This document shows positions 30,901-40,730 of a DNA stretch of 64,000 bases, piece after piece (the stretch's first letter is position 1; the number at the start of each line of letters is the position of its first letter). The position numbers and the translations under genes were made by a program. This stretch comes from Neoaquamicrobium sediminum (GTDB lineage Bacteria; Pseudomonadota; Alphaproteobacteria; Rhizobiales; Rhizobiaceae): positions 1,488,001-1,552,000 of the forward strand of contig NZ_JABETK010000002.1 of assembly GCF_013240295.1 (NCBI RefSeq), written 5' to 3'. The notes under the pieces are model-generated. The model worked only from the letters and a program-made list of their open reading frames with translations, did not search any database and was not told the DNA's origin.

Positions 30901-32154
30901 CTAATGCGCGATGCCGGAACCGGCCGCTTCATCGACGAGGCGGCCGGTCGCGAAACGGTCGAGGTCGAAGGGACGGCTGATCTCGTGGTGTTCGCCGGTG
31001 GCGATCAGATGCGCGGTCAGCCAGCCACCCGCCGGGATCGCCTTGAATCCGCCCGTCCCCCAGCCTCCGTTCAGGTAGAGCCCAGACACCGGCGATGGCC
31101 CGATGATCGGCGAGGAATCCGGCACCACGTCGACCACGCCTGCCCACTGCCGCAGCATCCTGAGCTGCCCGAAGGCGGGAAACATCTCCAGCATGCCGGA
31201 GACGACTGTCTGCTGCATCGGCGGATTGCCGCGCTGCGCATAGGAGGGCACGCGGTCGAGCCCGCCACCCAAGACGATCTCGCCCTTGTCGGACTGGAAT
31301 AGATAGGTACCGGTGCCGGGATAAAGCACCACCGTGTCGAGGCAGGGTTTCACCGGTTCCGACACCATCGCCTGCAGAGAGTAGGAGCGGACGGGAAGCT
31401 GGAAGCCCGCCTTCGCCGCAAGCACGCTCGAATGACCGGCAACGCAGAGCGCCACTGCATCGGCGTGGATCGTGCCCAGCGACGTCTCGACGCCGACGCA
31501 TCGGCCGCCTTCGATGAGGAAGCCGGCCACCTCGCAATTCTGGACGATGTCGATGCCGAACCCGTCGGCGGCGCGCGCATAGCCCCAGGCAACGGCATCG
31601 TGGCGCGCGACGCCTGCCCGCCCCTGCCAGGTTCCGCCGAAGATCGGATAGCGCGCTTCGTCGCTGGTGTTGAGCAGCGGCGCCTTGTCCAGCACGCCGT
31701 CGCGGTCGAGCAGTTCGGCATCGGTGCCGTTGATCTGCATCGCATTGACGAGCCGCGCCGCCATCTCCATCTCGGCCGGCGAACTGGCGACTGTGACGAC
31801 GCCGCGCTGCGACAGCATGACGTTGTAGTTGAGCTCCCGCGAAAGCCCCTCATAGAGCTTCAGGGAGAATTCGTAGAGCGCCACGCTTTCGGCATAGAAA
31901 TAGTTGGAGCGGATGGTCGCGGTGTTGCGGCCGGTATTGCCGCCACCCAGCCAGCCTTTCTCCAGCACGGCGACATTGGTGATGCCGTGGTTCTTGGCAA
32001 GGTAATATGCGGTCGCAAGCCCCTGCCCGCCGCCGCCGATGATGACGGCGTCGTAGCGTGGCTTCGGTTGCGGCGAGCGCCAGGCGGGCTGCCAGCCGCT
32101 ATGGCCGCGAAGACCTTCGCGCAACAACCCGAACGCGGAATAATGTCTGGTCAC
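30901..32154 (-). CDS. soxB: Sarcosine oxidase, beta subunit
   Basis: Flavin subunit that carries the covalently bound FMN and noncovalent FAD and oxidises the N-methyl amine. The dinucleotide motif DAVIIGGGGQGLATAYYLA lies near residue 32, followed by GNTGRNTATIRSNYF, which precedes the flavin attachment region in SoxB. NGGWGTGGFKAIPAGG near residue 375 is the C-terminal FAD contact. I chose the GTG at 32154, preceded by AGGGGA, which gives 417 residues exactly like characterised SoxB. First gene of soxBDAG. No folate-cycle genes follow, unlike in many genomes. Confidence 0.95.
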   Translation of the reverse strand: MTRHYSAFGLLREGLRGHSGWQPAWRSPQPKPRYDAVIIGGGGQGLATAYYLAKNHGITNVAVLEKGWLGGGNTGRNTATIRSNYFYAESVALYEFSLKLYEGLSRELNYNVMLSQRGVVTVASSPAEMEMAARLVNAMQINGTDAELLDRDGVLDKAPLLNTSDEARYPIFGGTWQGRAGVARHDAVAWGYARAADGFGIDIVQNCEVAGFLIEGGRCVGVETSLGTIHADAVALCVAGHSSVLAAKAGFQLPVRSYSLQAMVSEPVKPCLDTVVLYPGTGTYLFQSDKGEIVLGGGLDRVPSYAQRGNPPMQQTVVSGMLEMFPAFGQLRMLRQWAGVVDVVPDSSPIIGPSPVSGLYLNGGWGTGGFKAIPAGGWLTAHLIATGEHHEISRPFDLDRFATGRLVDEAAGSGIAH

Positions 32155-32292
32155 ATGTCCCCTCTCGCTGGCGACATCGCGCCGACTGCGATCTAAGGCC
32201 GCGCCGCGCGCTGGCACAACCACGGATGCGACCAAATCTGTTGCGCGACCGAACGATTTAGGGCTTTGTGGCGCCGTTCTTCGGAGGGCCCC

Positions 32293-33474
32293 ATGTTCGA
32301 GACACTTCAACCCGCCGCACCCGACGGCATCCTCATGCTCATGTCGCTCTATCGCGACGATCCGCGCACCGACAAGCTCGACCTCGGCGTCGGGGTCTAC
32401 AAGGATGTCGACGGCAAGACGCCAGTCATGCGCGCGGTCCGCGAGGCCGAGCGACGGCTTCACAAGACGCAGGCCAGCAAGAGCTATCTCGGGCTTGCCG
32501 GCGATGTCGTGTTTAACGAGCTGATGATCGGCCTTGTGTTCGGCGAGAAGGCGGAACGCCCTCGCCTGCGTGCCGCGCAGACGCCCGGCGGCACCGGCGC
32601 GCTGCGGCTGCTGGCCGACCTGATCGCGGCTTCGCGCCCCGATACCACCGTGTGGGTGCCGGACCCGACCTGGCCCAACCACATGCCGATCCTGCGCGCC
32701 GCGGGCTTGACCGCGCGCACCTACCCCTATTTCGACAGCACGACCGGCAGCGTGCGTTTCGACGCGATGATCGAGGCGCTAAAAGGCGCGGTGCCCGGCG
32801 ACGTGGTGCTGCTGCACGGCTGCTGCCACAACCCGACCGGTGCTGACCTCTCCGCCGCACAGTGGGAGACTGTTGCCGCGCTCCTTGCCGAACGCGGCCT
32901 GACGCCTTTCGTCGACATCGCCTATCAGGGGTTCGGCGACGGGCTGGAAAAGGATGCCGCCGGCCTTCGCATTCTCGCGGCCCACGTGCCGGAACTGCTG
33001 GCCGCCGCAAGCTGCTCCAAGAATTTCTCCGTCTATCGCGACCGAGCCGGCGCGGCGCTGCTGCTGGGTCGCAATGCCGCCGAGGCGGACACCGCCTATG
33101 GCCAGTTGCTCGGCCTTGCGCGCGGCATCTGGTCGATGCCCCCTGACCATGCGGCTGCATGCGTGCGCATTGTGCTCGAAGACGACGACCTGCGCGCCGA
33201 CTGGAAGGCGGAGCTGGAAGCCGTGCGGCTGCGCATGCTGAGCCTGCGCGAAGGCTTTGCCGAGGCGCTGCGCCGCGAGTCCAATTCCGATCGCTTCGAT
33301 TTCATCGCCCGCCAGCGCGGCATGTTCTCGAGGCTCGGCCTCACCGGCGAGCAGGTGTCCCGCCTGCGCGCCGAGCACGGCGTCTACATCGTCGGTGACA
33401 GCCGCTTCAACGTCGCCGGTCTGCCCGGCGACCGGCTCGATGCGCTAGCCACGAAGGTCGTTTCGGTATTGTAG
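32293..33474 (+). CDS. Aromatic/aspartate aminotransferase (class I, TyrB/AspC-like)
   Basis: PLP enzyme of 393 residues transferring amino groups between aromatic amino acids or aspartate and 2-oxo acids. The family opening LDLGVGVYKDVDGKTPVM is near residue 33, the cofactor contact CHNPTGADL near 180 and PLP lysine SCSKNFSVYRDRAGA near 245. The C-terminal VYIVGDSRFNVAGL contains the substrate-carboxylate Arg. The ATG at 32293 has GGAGGG upstream. It is separated by 8 bp from kynureninase, whose ribosome site overlaps its stop. That pairing suggests a role with kynurenine or anthranilate metabolites, for example kynurenine to kynurenate, but this is inference. Confidence 0.88.
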   Translation: MFETLQPAAPDGILMLMSLYRDDPRTDKLDLGVGVYKDVDGKTPVMRAVREAERRLHKTQASKSYLGLAGDVVFNELMIGLVFGEKAERPRLRAAQTPGGTGALRLLADLIAASRPDTTVWVPDPTWPNHMPILRAAGLTARTYPYFDSTTGSVRFDAMIEALKGAVPGDVVLLHGCCHNPTGADLSAAQWETVAALLAERGLTPFVDIAYQGFGDGLEKDAAGLRILAAHVPELLAAASCSKNFSVYRDRAGAALLLGRNAAEADTAYGQLLGLARGIWSMPPDHAAACVRIVLEDDDLRADWKAELEAVRLRMLSLREGFAEALRRESNSDRFDFIARQRGMFSRLGLTGEQVSRLRAEHGVYIVGDSRFNVAGLPGDRLDALATKVVSVL

Positions 33475-33482
33475 GAGGCGTA

Positions 33483-34769
33483 ATGTCCACCACCATAGAC
33501 AGGGTCAAGGCCGCCCGCGAAGCAGCCTCCGCCGGGCTCGACAGCGCCCGCGGCATGGACCGGGAGGATGCGCTGGCCCCGATGCGCGGTCTCTTTGCCC
33601 TGCCTGCCGGCGAGATCTATCTCGACGGCAATTCGCTGGGCGCGATGCCGGCCTCCGTCGGTCCGGCCATGGCCGAGGCCCTTTCGGAAGGCTGGGCGAA
33701 GGACCTGATCCGGAGCTGGAATGGCCGCAACTGGCACATGCTGCCGGTTACGGTCGGCGACCGGCTGGCGCCGCTGATGGGCGCGAAGGCGGGCGAGGTG
33801 CTGGCCGCCGACTCCACTTCGGTCAATCTCTACAAGGTGTTCTGCGCAGCAATGCGCATGCGCCCCGATCGCACCGGCGTCATCTCCGAGCGGAACAATT
33901 TTCCCACCGACATCCATATCCTCCAGGGCGCGATCGCCAACGTTTTCCCGCAGGCGCAACTGGCGCTCGCAGACGATGACGACGAATCCGTGCTTTCGCT
34001 GCTGGGGCCAGACACGGCGGTTGTTTGCCTGAGCCAGGTCAACTACCGCACGGGTCGCCTGCGGGACATGGCACGTGTCACCAAGGCCATTCACGACGCC
34101 GGCGCGCTGGTCATCTGGGATCTGTGCCATTCGCTGGGCGCGCTGCCGATCGACCTCAACGGCTGCAATGCCGACTTCGCCGTCGGTTGCTCCTATAAAT
34201 ACATGAATGGCGGTCCCGGCGCGCCGGCATGGCTTTTCGTCGCCTCCCGCCACCTGGCCAGTGCCGGCAATCCGCTGACGGGGTGGCAGGGTCATGCCGC
34301 GCCGTTCGCCTTCGAAGTCGATTTCGCACCGTCGGCAACGATCGAGAAGTTCCGGGTCGGCACGCCGCCCGTTCTCTCCTATCTGCCCTTGCTCGAAAGC
34401 CTCGCCGTCTTCGAGCGCACCGACATGGACGCCCTGCGCGCGAAGTCGCTGAAGCTGACCGGCTATTTCATGGAGCTGGCCGACGAGAAACTTGCCAGGC
34501 ACGGCCTCAAGGTCATCACACCGAGAAAAGAGGCCGAGCGGGGCAGCCAGGTCGCGCTCACCCATGAACATGGCTGGCCGATCATGCAGGCGCTGATCGC
34601 CTGCGGCGTCGTCGGCGACTTCCGCGCTCCGGATATCCTGCGCTTCGGCTTCACCCCGCTCTATGTCGGCTTCGAGGATGTATGGGGCGCGACCGCCACG
34701 CTCGAAGCGATCATGGAAAGCGGTCTCTGGCGCGAGCCCCGCTTCGCCGAACGCAAGCTGGTGACGTGA
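33483..34769 (+). CDS. kynU: Kynureninase
   Basis: PLP-dependent hydrolase that cleaves kynurenine to anthranilate and alanine in tryptophan catabolism. Family marks include FALPAGEIYLDGNSLGAMP near residue 40, RNNFPTDIHILQG near 137, and WDLCHSLGALPIDLNGCNADFAVGCSYKYMNGGPGAPAW (two adjacent segments). The PLP-linked Lys lies in CSYKYMNGGPG near residue 239. Length 428 against a usual 410-420. The preceding stop and an AGGAGG ribosome site overlap, so it is co-translated with the aminotransferase. No kynA or kynB is visible in this window. Confidence 0.94.
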   Translation: MSTTIDRVKAAREAASAGLDSARGMDREDALAPMRGLFALPAGEIYLDGNSLGAMPASVGPAMAEALSEGWAKDLIRSWNGRNWHMLPVTVGDRLAPLMGAKAGEVLAADSTSVNLYKVFCAAMRMRPDRTGVISERNNFPTDIHILQGAIANVFPQAQLALADDDDESVLSLLGPDTAVVCLSQVNYRTGRLRDMARVTKAIHDAGALVIWDLCHSLGALPIDLNGCNADFAVGCSYKYMNGGPGAPAWLFVASRHLASAGNPLTGWQGHAAPFAFEVDFAPSATIEKFRVGTPPVLSYLPLLESLAVFERTDMDALRAKSLKLTGYFMELADEKLARHGLKVITPRKEAERGSQVALTHEHGWPIMQALIACGVVGDFRAPDILRFGFTPLYVGFEDVWGATATLEAIMESGLWREPRFAERKLVT

Positions 34770-34805
34770 CCACGGTTCACGACGATTGACCTTCCATCGA
34801 CGATG

Positions 34806-34851
34806 TGCGTCCTTCGAGGCTCGCTGCGCTCGCACCTCAGGATGAGGGAGG
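34806..34851 (+). repeat. Family A palindromic repeat, copy 6 (short form)
   Basis: TGCGTCCTTCGAGGCTCGC, TGCGCTCGCACCTCAGG, ATGAGGGAGG. Faces copy 7 at 34953 in opposite orientation, about 100 bp away, downstream of kynU. Confidence 0.85.
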
Positions 34852-34952
34852 TTGCCCGTCGAACTCGCGGGTCAGCGGGCTCGATATACGACAGCTTCGA
34901 GGATGAAGGATGTTGGCATCAAGCCAACCACATTGTCGGTTCGATCAACCCA

Positions 34953-34998
34953 CCTCCCTCATCCTGAGGTGCGAGCGCAGCGAGCCTCGAAGGACGCA
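34953..34998 (-). repeat. Family A palindromic repeat, copy 7 (short form)
   Basis: CCTCCCTCATCCTGAGG, TGCGAGCGCAGCGAGC, CTCGAAGGACGCA, preceded by GTTCGATCAACCCA as in copy 4. It ends 8 bp before the start of the SDR gene, so it lies in that gene's leader and may affect its expression. Confidence 0.85.
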
Positions 34999-35006
34999 CT
35001 ATCAAC

Positions 35007-35789
35007 ATGAAAGCGACGCCAACCATGATGCCATCCGTCAGACACCCCGACCTCGAAGGCAGGTCCGTACTGATCACCGGCGGTGGCTCGGGCATCGGCG
35101 CGGCACTGACTGAAGGCTTCGCGCGGCAGGGCTGCAAGGTGGCCTTCATCGACATCGCGCGAGAGGCCTCAGAGACGCTGGCTGCGCGCCTGCGGGATGC
35201 CGGTCTGAGCGCGCTCTTCCTGCAGGCCGACCTGCGCGACATCGACGCCCTGCGTCAGGCAGCCGCCGAAGCCGCGGAGACGCATGGGCCCGTCACCGTG
35301 CTGGTCAACAACGCGGCATACGACCAGCGCCACGAGATCGCCGACGTGACGGTCGACTACTGGGACGACAATCAGGCCATCAACCTGCGGCCGCATTTCT
35401 TCACCGCCCAGGCGGTGGCGCCGGGCATGAAGGCGGCGGGCGGTGGCTCGATCATCAACTTCACCTCCACCTCCTTCATGATCAACCATCCCGACATGCC
35501 GTCCTATACGGCGGCGAAAGCCGGCATCATCGGGCTCACCAAGGGGCTGGCCGGCAAGCTCGGCCCGGACCGCATCCGCGTCAACGCGATCGCGCCGGGT
35601 TGGGTGATGACGGAACGCCAACGCGAACTGTGGGTGACGCCCGACGGGCTTTCCGCCCATCTCGAGCGGCAATGCCTGAAAGAGGAGATGCAGCCGGCAG
35701 ACCTCGTCGGACCTTGCCTCTTCCTGGCATCAGACGCTTCCCGCATGTTGACCGCGCAAACGCTCATCGTCGACGCCGGGCATTTGTAG
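35007..35789 (+). CDS. Short-chain dehydrogenase/reductase
   Basis: NAD(P)-dependent oxidoreductase of the classical SDR family, 260 residues. The cofactor motif TGGGSGIG is near residue 25, NNAAYDQ near 104, and the catalytic Ser-Tyr-Lys set in FTSTSFM and SYTAAKAG near 152-175. The C-terminus SRMLTAQTLIVDAGHL is typical. No acidic residue after the first glycine motif could be assigned with certainty, although AFIDIAREA near 50 favours NAD. An alternative ATG lies 18 bp downstream. It stands alone behind a family A repeat, and its substrate cannot be told. Confidence 0.85.
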   Translation: MKATPTMMPSVRHPDLEGRSVLITGGGSGIGAALTEGFARQGCKVAFIDIAREASETLAARLRDAGLSALFLQADLRDIDALRQAAAEAAETHGPVTVLVNNAAYDQRHEIADVTVDYWDDNQAINLRPHFFTAQAVAPGMKAAGGGSIINFTSTSFMINHPDMPSYTAAKAGIIGLTKGLAGKLGPDRIRVNAIAPGWVMTERQRELWVTPDGLSAHLERQCLKEEMQPADLVGPCLFLASDASRMLTAQTLIVDAGHL

Positions 35790-35814
35790 AGGCGGCCGAC
35801 ACCCGCGTTCGCTC

Positions 35815-36798
35815 CTAAAGCATCATCTGGTAGCTGACCGGCACGAACCGATAACCCTGGTCGAGCGGTTCGGCATAGCCGAGCGCCGGGAAAGGCATGT
35901 GGTAGCCGAGGAATGGAACCCGGTCGGCCGCGATCATGTCGAACACGCGCCGGCGCGTCGCCGCCGCCTCCTCCTTGTCCATATCGAAACGCACGTGCCA
36001 GTCGGGACGCTGCAGCGAGGCGACGTAGTGGTTGGCCGTGTCGGCGGTCAGCACGAGCCGCTTGTCTTCGGATTCCAGGTTGAAGATCATGTGGCCCGGC
36101 GTGTGGCCGGTGGCCAGCATCGCGCTTATGCCCGGCACCACCTCATCGCCATCGCCCAGGAAAGTCATCTTCTCCGCCAGCGGCACGACGTTGGCTTGAA
36201 CGGCCCGCGCCGAGTTCTCGGTCGGCCCGCTCAGGCGCTCGTCGGCGGTCCAGAAATCGTACTCAGCCTGTCCAGTCACGTAGCGTGCATTGGCAAATGT
36301 CGGAGCACCGTCTTCCATCACCCCGCCGATATGATCGCCATGAAAGTGGGTGAGAACGACGACCGACACGTCATCGGCGCTATAGCCGGAAGCCTCAAGC
36401 CGAGAGCGTAGCTGTCCCATACCGCCTTCGCGCGCGGCTGCCCCCAGGCCTGTGTCGAAAAGCACCAGTTCGGACCCGGTATTGACCAGCGTCGGCGTGA
36501 AGCTGTTCACGAACCGGCCCGCGGGCAGGAAATTTTCCTCCAGCAACGCAGCCATGGCCTCGGCATCCTGGTCCTCGCCGAAGGTCGGATGCGGCCCATC
36601 GCCCGGCCGCAACCCGTCGAGGATCGCCGTCACCTCGAAGCCGCCGAGATTGAAACGATGGAAGCCGGCATTGCCCACATCCGTCATCGGCGCCTGGGCA
36701 TGCGCGGCCCGCACCATGATCTGCGGCGTTGCCAGAACCGCCGCCGTACCCGCTACGCTCATCTTGAGAACCGATCTGCGATCTGCCGTTGGCATCAT
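35815..36798 (-). CDS. Tat-exported metallo-beta-lactamase-fold hydrolase
   Basis: Predicted periplasmic metal-dependent hydrolase of 327 residues. The start at 36798 follows GGAGGG and yields a twin-arginine signal (DRRSVLKMSVAGTAAVLATP, cut near AAHAQA). The MBL motif HFHGDHIGG is at about residue 135, followed by ATGHTPGHM near 220 and ADTANHY near 243, supplying the two-metal ligands. The fold covers lactonases, arylsulfatase-like and glyoxalase-II-like enzymes, and nothing here identifies the substrate. It is convergent with the SDR and divergent from the MFS pump. Confidence 0.87.
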   Translation of the reverse strand: MMPTADRRSVLKMSVAGTAAVLATPQIMVRAAHAQAPMTDVGNAGFHRFNLGGFEVTAILDGLRPGDGPHPTFGEDQDAEAMAALLEENFLPAGRFVNSFTPTLVNTGSELVLFDTGLGAAAREGGMGQLRSRLEASGYSADDVSVVVLTHFHGDHIGGVMEDGAPTFANARYVTGQAEYDFWTADERLSGPTENSARAVQANVVPLAEKMTFLGDGDEVVPGISAMLATGHTPGHMIFNLESEDKRLVLTADTANHYVASLQRPDWHVRFDMDKEEAAATRRRVFDMIAADRVPFLGYHMPFPALGYAEPLDQGYRFVPVSYQMML

Positions 36799-36923
36799 CT
36801 TGCCACTCCCTCCGTTCAAATGTCGATGCTGCGAACATGGCAACCTCGGCGGCGGCGGCAAGGGTCTCACGGCAACGTGAGCGTTCGTGAGATGGCCACG
36901 ACGGAAACCGCCAACGGAAATAG

Positions 36924-38453
36924 ATGATAAGACTGCCTTATGGATTGATGACGCCCGCACCCCCTGTGCTAACCCGCCGTCATGTCCGACCATCCTGCGC
37001 CGTTGTCCCGGCGCGCTCCCGCCGACTGGCTCGTCCGTTGAACCGCACCATCCCGCTCATTCTGGCGGTGGCGCTGTTCATGGAGCAGATGGATTCGACC
37101 GTCATCGCCACATCGCTGCCGGCCATTGCTGCCGACATCGGTACGAGCCCGATCACGCTCAAGCTCGCTCTGACCAGTTACTTCGTCGCGCTTGCGATCT
37201 TCATTCCCGTCTCGGGCTGGATGGCCGACCGCTTCGGCGCCAAGCGTGTGTTCCGCATCGCCATCGTCGTCTTCATGCTGGGATCGCTTGCCTGCGCGAT
37301 GGCCGGCTCGCTCGGCGCATTCGTGGCCGCACGCTTCCTGCAAGGCATGGGCGGTGCGATGATGACGCCGGTCGGTCGTCTCGTGCTGGTGCGCTCGACG
37401 CAACGCAGCCAGCTCGTCTCGGCCATGGCATGGCTGACCGTGCCCGCATTGATCGGCCCCCTCATCGGCCCGCCGGTCGGAGGCTTCATCACCACCTTCT
37501 TCACCTGGCACTGGATCTTCCTGATCAACATCCCGATCGGCCTGCTCGGCGTGATCGTATCCGGCTACGTACTGCCCGACATGCCGCCCTCGCCCGTCGC
37601 CCGCATCGACTGGACCGGCTTCTTCCTGTCGGCACTTGCCGCCGCCGGCGTCGTCTTCGGCCTCTCGGTGGTCAGCATGCCGGCGCTTCCCCCGATCATC
37701 GGCGTCACCACGCTTGCCCTCGGCATCGCGGCCGCCGTGCTCTATGTGCGGCACGCAAGGCGCATCGCCACACCGATCCTCGACCTCAGGCTGTTCGACA
37801 ACCCGGCCCCGCGCATTGCCATCCTGTCGGGCACCATCTTCCGCATCGGCATCGGCGCGGTGCCGTTCCTTTTGCCGCTGATGTTCCAGCTCGGCTTCGG
37901 CCTCAGCCCGTTCGAATCCGGCATGCTGACCTTTGCGAGCGCTTTGGGCGCGATCGCGCTGAAATTCGTGGCGACGACCGCCCTGCGGTTAGCCGGCTTC
38001 CGCAATGTACTGATCTTCGCGACGATCGCCGGCGCGCTCCTGATGGGCGCCAACGCCTTCTTCACCCCGGCAACGCCTTACTGGGTCATCATAGCGGTGC
38101 TGGTGGCGGCCGGCTTCACGCGCTCGCTGTTCTTCACCTCCAACAACGCGCTGGTCTTCGCCGAGATCGACGACCGGCAGGCGAGTCAGGCAACGGCGAT
38201 CGCCTCGGTGGCGCAGCAGATTTCCATCGCCATGGGCGTAGCCTTCGCCGGCATGATGCTGGAGGCGCACCACGTTCTGACCGGCGAGCCGACGGGGCTG
38301 GCCGCCTTCGGCCCGGCCTTCATCGGCGTCGCCCTGCTTGCTGGATGCGCGGTGCTGCCGATCCTGTGGTTGTCGCCCGACGCAGGTCTGACCGTATCCG
38401 GCCATGTCCGCAAGAAACTGCCACCGCAGGAAAGCCCTCACTCGGTCGACTGA
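36924..38453 (+). CDS. MFS drug/solute exporter, DHA2 (14-TM) type
   Basis: Inner-membrane proton antiporter of the EmrB/QacA-like group, 509 residues. The first helix is [25 protein letters not shown] with the acidic D characteristic of helix 1, then [14 protein letters not shown] (motif A) and [16 protein letters not shown] (motif C of antiporters). About 14 hydrophobic segments can be counted. The start is uncertain: 36924 and 36948 both give an unusually long basic leader before helix 1, and a TTG near 37038 is possible. It ends 16 bp inside the 3' end of the convergent rlmE. Confidence 0.88.
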   Translation: MIRLPYGLMTPAPPVLTRRHVRPSCAVVPARSRRLARPLNRTIPLILAVALFMEQMDSTVIATSLPAIAADIGTSPITLKLALTSYFVALAIFIPVSGWMADRFGAKRVFRIAIVVFMLGSLACAMAGSLGAFVAARFLQGMGGAMMTPVGRLVLVRSTQRSQLVSAMAWLTVPALIGPLIGPPVGGFITTFFTWHWIFLINIPIGLLGVIVSGYVLPDMPPSPVARIDWTGFFLSALAAAGVVFGLSVVSMPALPPIIGVTTLALGIAAAVLYVRHARRIATPILDLRLFDNPAPRIAILSGTIFRIGIGAVPFLLPLMFQLGFGLSPFESGMLTFASALGAIALKFVATTALRLAGFRNVLIFATIAGALLMGANAFFTPATPYWVIIAVLVAAGFTRSLFFTSNNALVFAEIDDRQASQATAIASVAQQISIAMGVAFAGMMLEAHHVLTGEPTGLAAFGPAFIGVALLAGCAVLPILWLSPDAGLTVSGHVRKKLPPQESPHSVD

Positions 38454-39169
38454 GGGTCCGTTTCCGCCCTGCCCTTGAAGTCCTTGGCGAGGATGTAGAG
38501 CTCGACCGACTCGTCGCGCGAGGCCGGTGGCTTGACGTGATGCACCGTGCGGAAATTGCGCTTGAGAAGGTCGAGCAGCCCGCCTTCCGTGCCGCCCTGA
38601 AACGTCTTCGCCAGAAAATGCCCGCCGGGCTTTAGCACCTGGATCGCGAAATCGGCCGCGACCTCGCACAGATGCATGGTGCGGATGTGGTCGGTGCGGC
38701 GGTGCCCCGTCGTCGGCGCGGCCATGTCGGAAACGACCAGGTCGGGCGCGCCGCCCAGCGTCTCCATCAGCCGCGCCGGCGCCTCGTCGTCGAGAAAATC
38801 CATCTGCAGGATCGCGGAACCCGGCACCGGGTCCATCTCCAGATAGTCGATGCCGACGACGGTCGGCGCATCCTCCGGCGACTTTACCCGTGCCGCCGCC
38901 ACCTGCAACCAGCCGCCGGGTGCAGCCCCCAGATCGATCAAGCGCTGGCCCGGCTTCAGCAGCTTGTGTCGGTCGTCGATCTCGATCAGCTTGAACGCCG
39001 CGCGCGAGCGATAGCCTTCCGCCTTGGAGCGGTGAACGTAGGGATCGTTGAGATGCCGCTCCAGCCAGCGGCGCGACGAATTCTTCAGCCCGCTCTTCTT
39101 CTTGATCCGCGTCTTCAGCGCGCGCGCACCACCGCCGCCCGACGCCCCGCTCTTGCCCGGCTTCTTCAT
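38438..39169 (-). CDS. rlmE: 23S rRNA (uridine-2'-O)-methyltransferase RlmE
   Basis: Methylates U2552 (E. coli numbering) in the A loop of 23S rRNA during 50S maturation. Rossmann-fold enzyme of 243 residues. [18 protein letters not shown] text ([15 protein letters not shown]) contains the catalytic Lys, followed by SAM-binding [13 protein letters not shown]. Further motifs are [17 protein letters not shown] with the catalytic Asp, then [12 protein letters not shown] with Lys and the final [15 protein letters not shown] with Glu. A basic Gly/Lys-rich tail of about 30 residues leads the protein. The start overlaps the preceding phosphatase stop by 4 bp (ATGA), so the two are coupled. Confidence 0.95.
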   Translation of the reverse strand: MKKPGKSGASGGGGARALKTRIKKKSGLKNSSRRWLERHLNDPYVHRSKAEGYRSRAAFKLIEIDDRHKLLKPGQRLIDLGAAPGGWLQVAAARVKSPEDAPTVVGIDYLEMDPVPGSAILQMDFLDDEAPARLMETLGGAPDLVVSDMAAPTTGHRRTDHIRTMHLCEVAADFAIQVLKPGGHFLAKTFQGGTEGGLLDLLKRNFRTVHHVKPPASRDESVELYILAKDFKGRAETDPQSTE

Positions 39170-40578
39170 CGCCCGAACGCTCCCCTGCGGCGGTTGCGGC
39201 GCCAGGCGCCGTCGTCGGCCATCAGCTCCGAAAGCATGCCCTCGCGCAGGCCCCTGTCGGCGACGCGCAGGCGCTCCGACGGCCAGTGGCGGCGGATCGC
39301 CTCCAGGATCGCGCAGCCCGCGAGCACGAGGTCGGCCCGGTCCGGTCCGATGCAGGGGTTCGCCATGCGCTCCTCGAAGCCCCAGCCAAGCAGCTTCTCG
39401 ATCATCGCATCGACATGTCCATTGTCCATCCACAACCCGTCGACGCGGCGGCGGTCGTAGCGCTCCAGTCCCAGATGCACGCCCGCCAGCGTCGTGACCG
39501 TGCCGGACGTGCCGAGCAGGTGGAAACGCTCGCCCGCCGCCAGATGCGAAAGCCGTGTCCGGCCCTCGAAGCGGTCGAGCATGCCCGACACCTCCTCCAC
39601 CATCGCCTCGAAGATCGCGGGCGTCACATGCCGGCCGCCGAACCGCTCGGCAAGCGAGACGACACCGACCGGCAGCGAGGTCCACGAGACGATGTGGTTG
39701 GCAAGCCTTGGCGTGCGGTGGCGCGAAACGTCGATCAGCGCGATCTCGGACGAGCCGCCGCCGATGTCGAACAGCACCACGCCATCCGTGCCGCGCTCGA
39801 CCAATGAGCCGCAGCCGGAAACGGCGAGTCGCGCCTCGGTCTTGCGGTCGATGACCTCCAGTTTCAGCCCGGCCTCTGTCTCAACGCGGGCGATGAACTC
39901 CGCGCCGTTTTCGGCCGAGCGGCAGGCTTCGGTCGCGATCAGCCGCGCCTTGCGCACCTGCCGCGACTGCAGCTTGTCGGCGCAGACCTTCAGCGCCTCG
40001 ACGGCGCGGTCCATCGCCGGCTGACCGAGCCGGCCGCTGGCCGAAAGCCCCTCGCCCAGCCTCACGATGCGTGAGAATGCATCGATGACGCGAAACTGTC
40101 CCGGCCGCTGCGGGATCGCCACCAGCAGCCGGCAATTGTTGGTTCCAAGGTCAAGCGCCGCATAGACGGGAAGGTCGGCCGCGCGAGGCCGCTGGCCGTT
40201 GGCCGCATGTTGCCCTCCGGCCGCGCCACCCTTGCCTATGCCCGGCTGGCCCTGCGGCGCTGCCGGGGCTTCCTTCGCCACCTGGCCTTGCGCTGTCTGC
40301 CCGGCTGCGGGGCTCGACTGTACCGCACCGGGGTTGGCGCCGCCGCCCGGCGTCACGCCATCGCGCGCGAAAACCTTGCGGCCACGGCGTCGCTTGCGGC
40401 GTTTTCTGGATTGGCCTTTTCCGGGAGCGGCGTCACGACCATCCCGTGCCGGCGCAGGATTGCCCTGGCTCCGGCTGCTGGGGTGTCCGGAATGCGGCGC
40501 GGCGGCCTCGACCGGCCCGCCCACGCCGCCAGACGCCCCGCCCTGCGGCGCATCCGCGCCCGAATCGGGGTCTTTCAC
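39166..40578 (-). CDS. Ppx/GppA-family exopolyphosphatase/pppGpp phosphatase with basic N-terminal extension
   Basis: Hydrolyses polyphosphate or the 5' phosphate of pppGpp. The ASKHA-fold core begins near residue 137 with [18 protein letters not shown] (phosphate loop 1). [17 protein letters not shown] text, [11 protein letters not shown] and [14 protein letters not shown] (loop 2) follow, then [16 protein letters not shown]. Residues 1-135 are an added Gly/Ala/Pro/Gln-rich region with a strongly basic patch ([21 protein letters not shown]). That patch looks RNA- or ribosome-binding, consistent with translational coupling to rlmE, but this is inference. Ppx and GppA activities cannot be separated by sequence reading alone. 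Confidence 0.9.
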   Translation of the reverse strand: MKDPDSGADAPQGGASGGVGGPVEAAAPHSGHPSSRSQGNPAPARDGRDAAPGKGQSRKRRKRRRGRKVFARDGVTPGGGANPGAVQSSPAAGQTAQGQVAKEAPAAPQGQPGIGKGGAAGGQHAANGQRPRAADLPVYAALDLGTNNCRLLVAIPQRPGQFRVIDAFSRIVRLGEGLSASGRLGQPAMDRAVEALKVCADKLQSRQVRKARLIATEACRSAENGAEFIARVETEAGLKLEVIDRKTEARLAVSGCGSLVERGTDGVVLFDIGGGSSEIALIDVSRHRTPRLANHIVSWTSLPVGVVSLAERFGGRHVTPAIFEAMVEEVSGMLDRFEGRTRLSHLAAGERFHLLGTSGTVTTLAGVHLGLERYDRRRVDGLWMDNGHVDAMIEKLLGWGFEERMANPCIGPDRADLVLAGCAILEAIRRHWPSERLRVADRGLREGMLSELMADDGAWRRNRRRGAFGR

Positions 40579-40730
40579 TGGCTATCCTTTAGCGCCGCGC
40601 GAACCAAAAGGACGCAGCAGGCGCACTCGTCTTTTCTGTTGGCGACAGAGTATCAGCGCCGATGCCAAACACCAAGTGCGTGTGCCGGCGAAATTTTCGC
40701 AACGCTCGCAGGATGCCGGCAGCACCCGGG

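Noticed and set aside
27399..32154. Expectation of folate-cycle genes after soxBDAG
   Set aside because: The operon ends at soxG, 3 bp from a convergent amidase. No glyA, purU or folD is present in the window.
32155..32292. Riboswitch or small RNA between soxB and the aminotransferase gene
   Set aside because: I could not find a conserved fold such as a glycine or SAM riboswitch by eye. The 138-bp gap is explained by two divergent promoters.
36887..38635. Plus-strand frame covering the MFS gene in another register
   Set aside because: Its translation is rich in Arg, His and Pro with no hydrophobic segments. The overlapping 14-helix transporter frame is clearly the real one.
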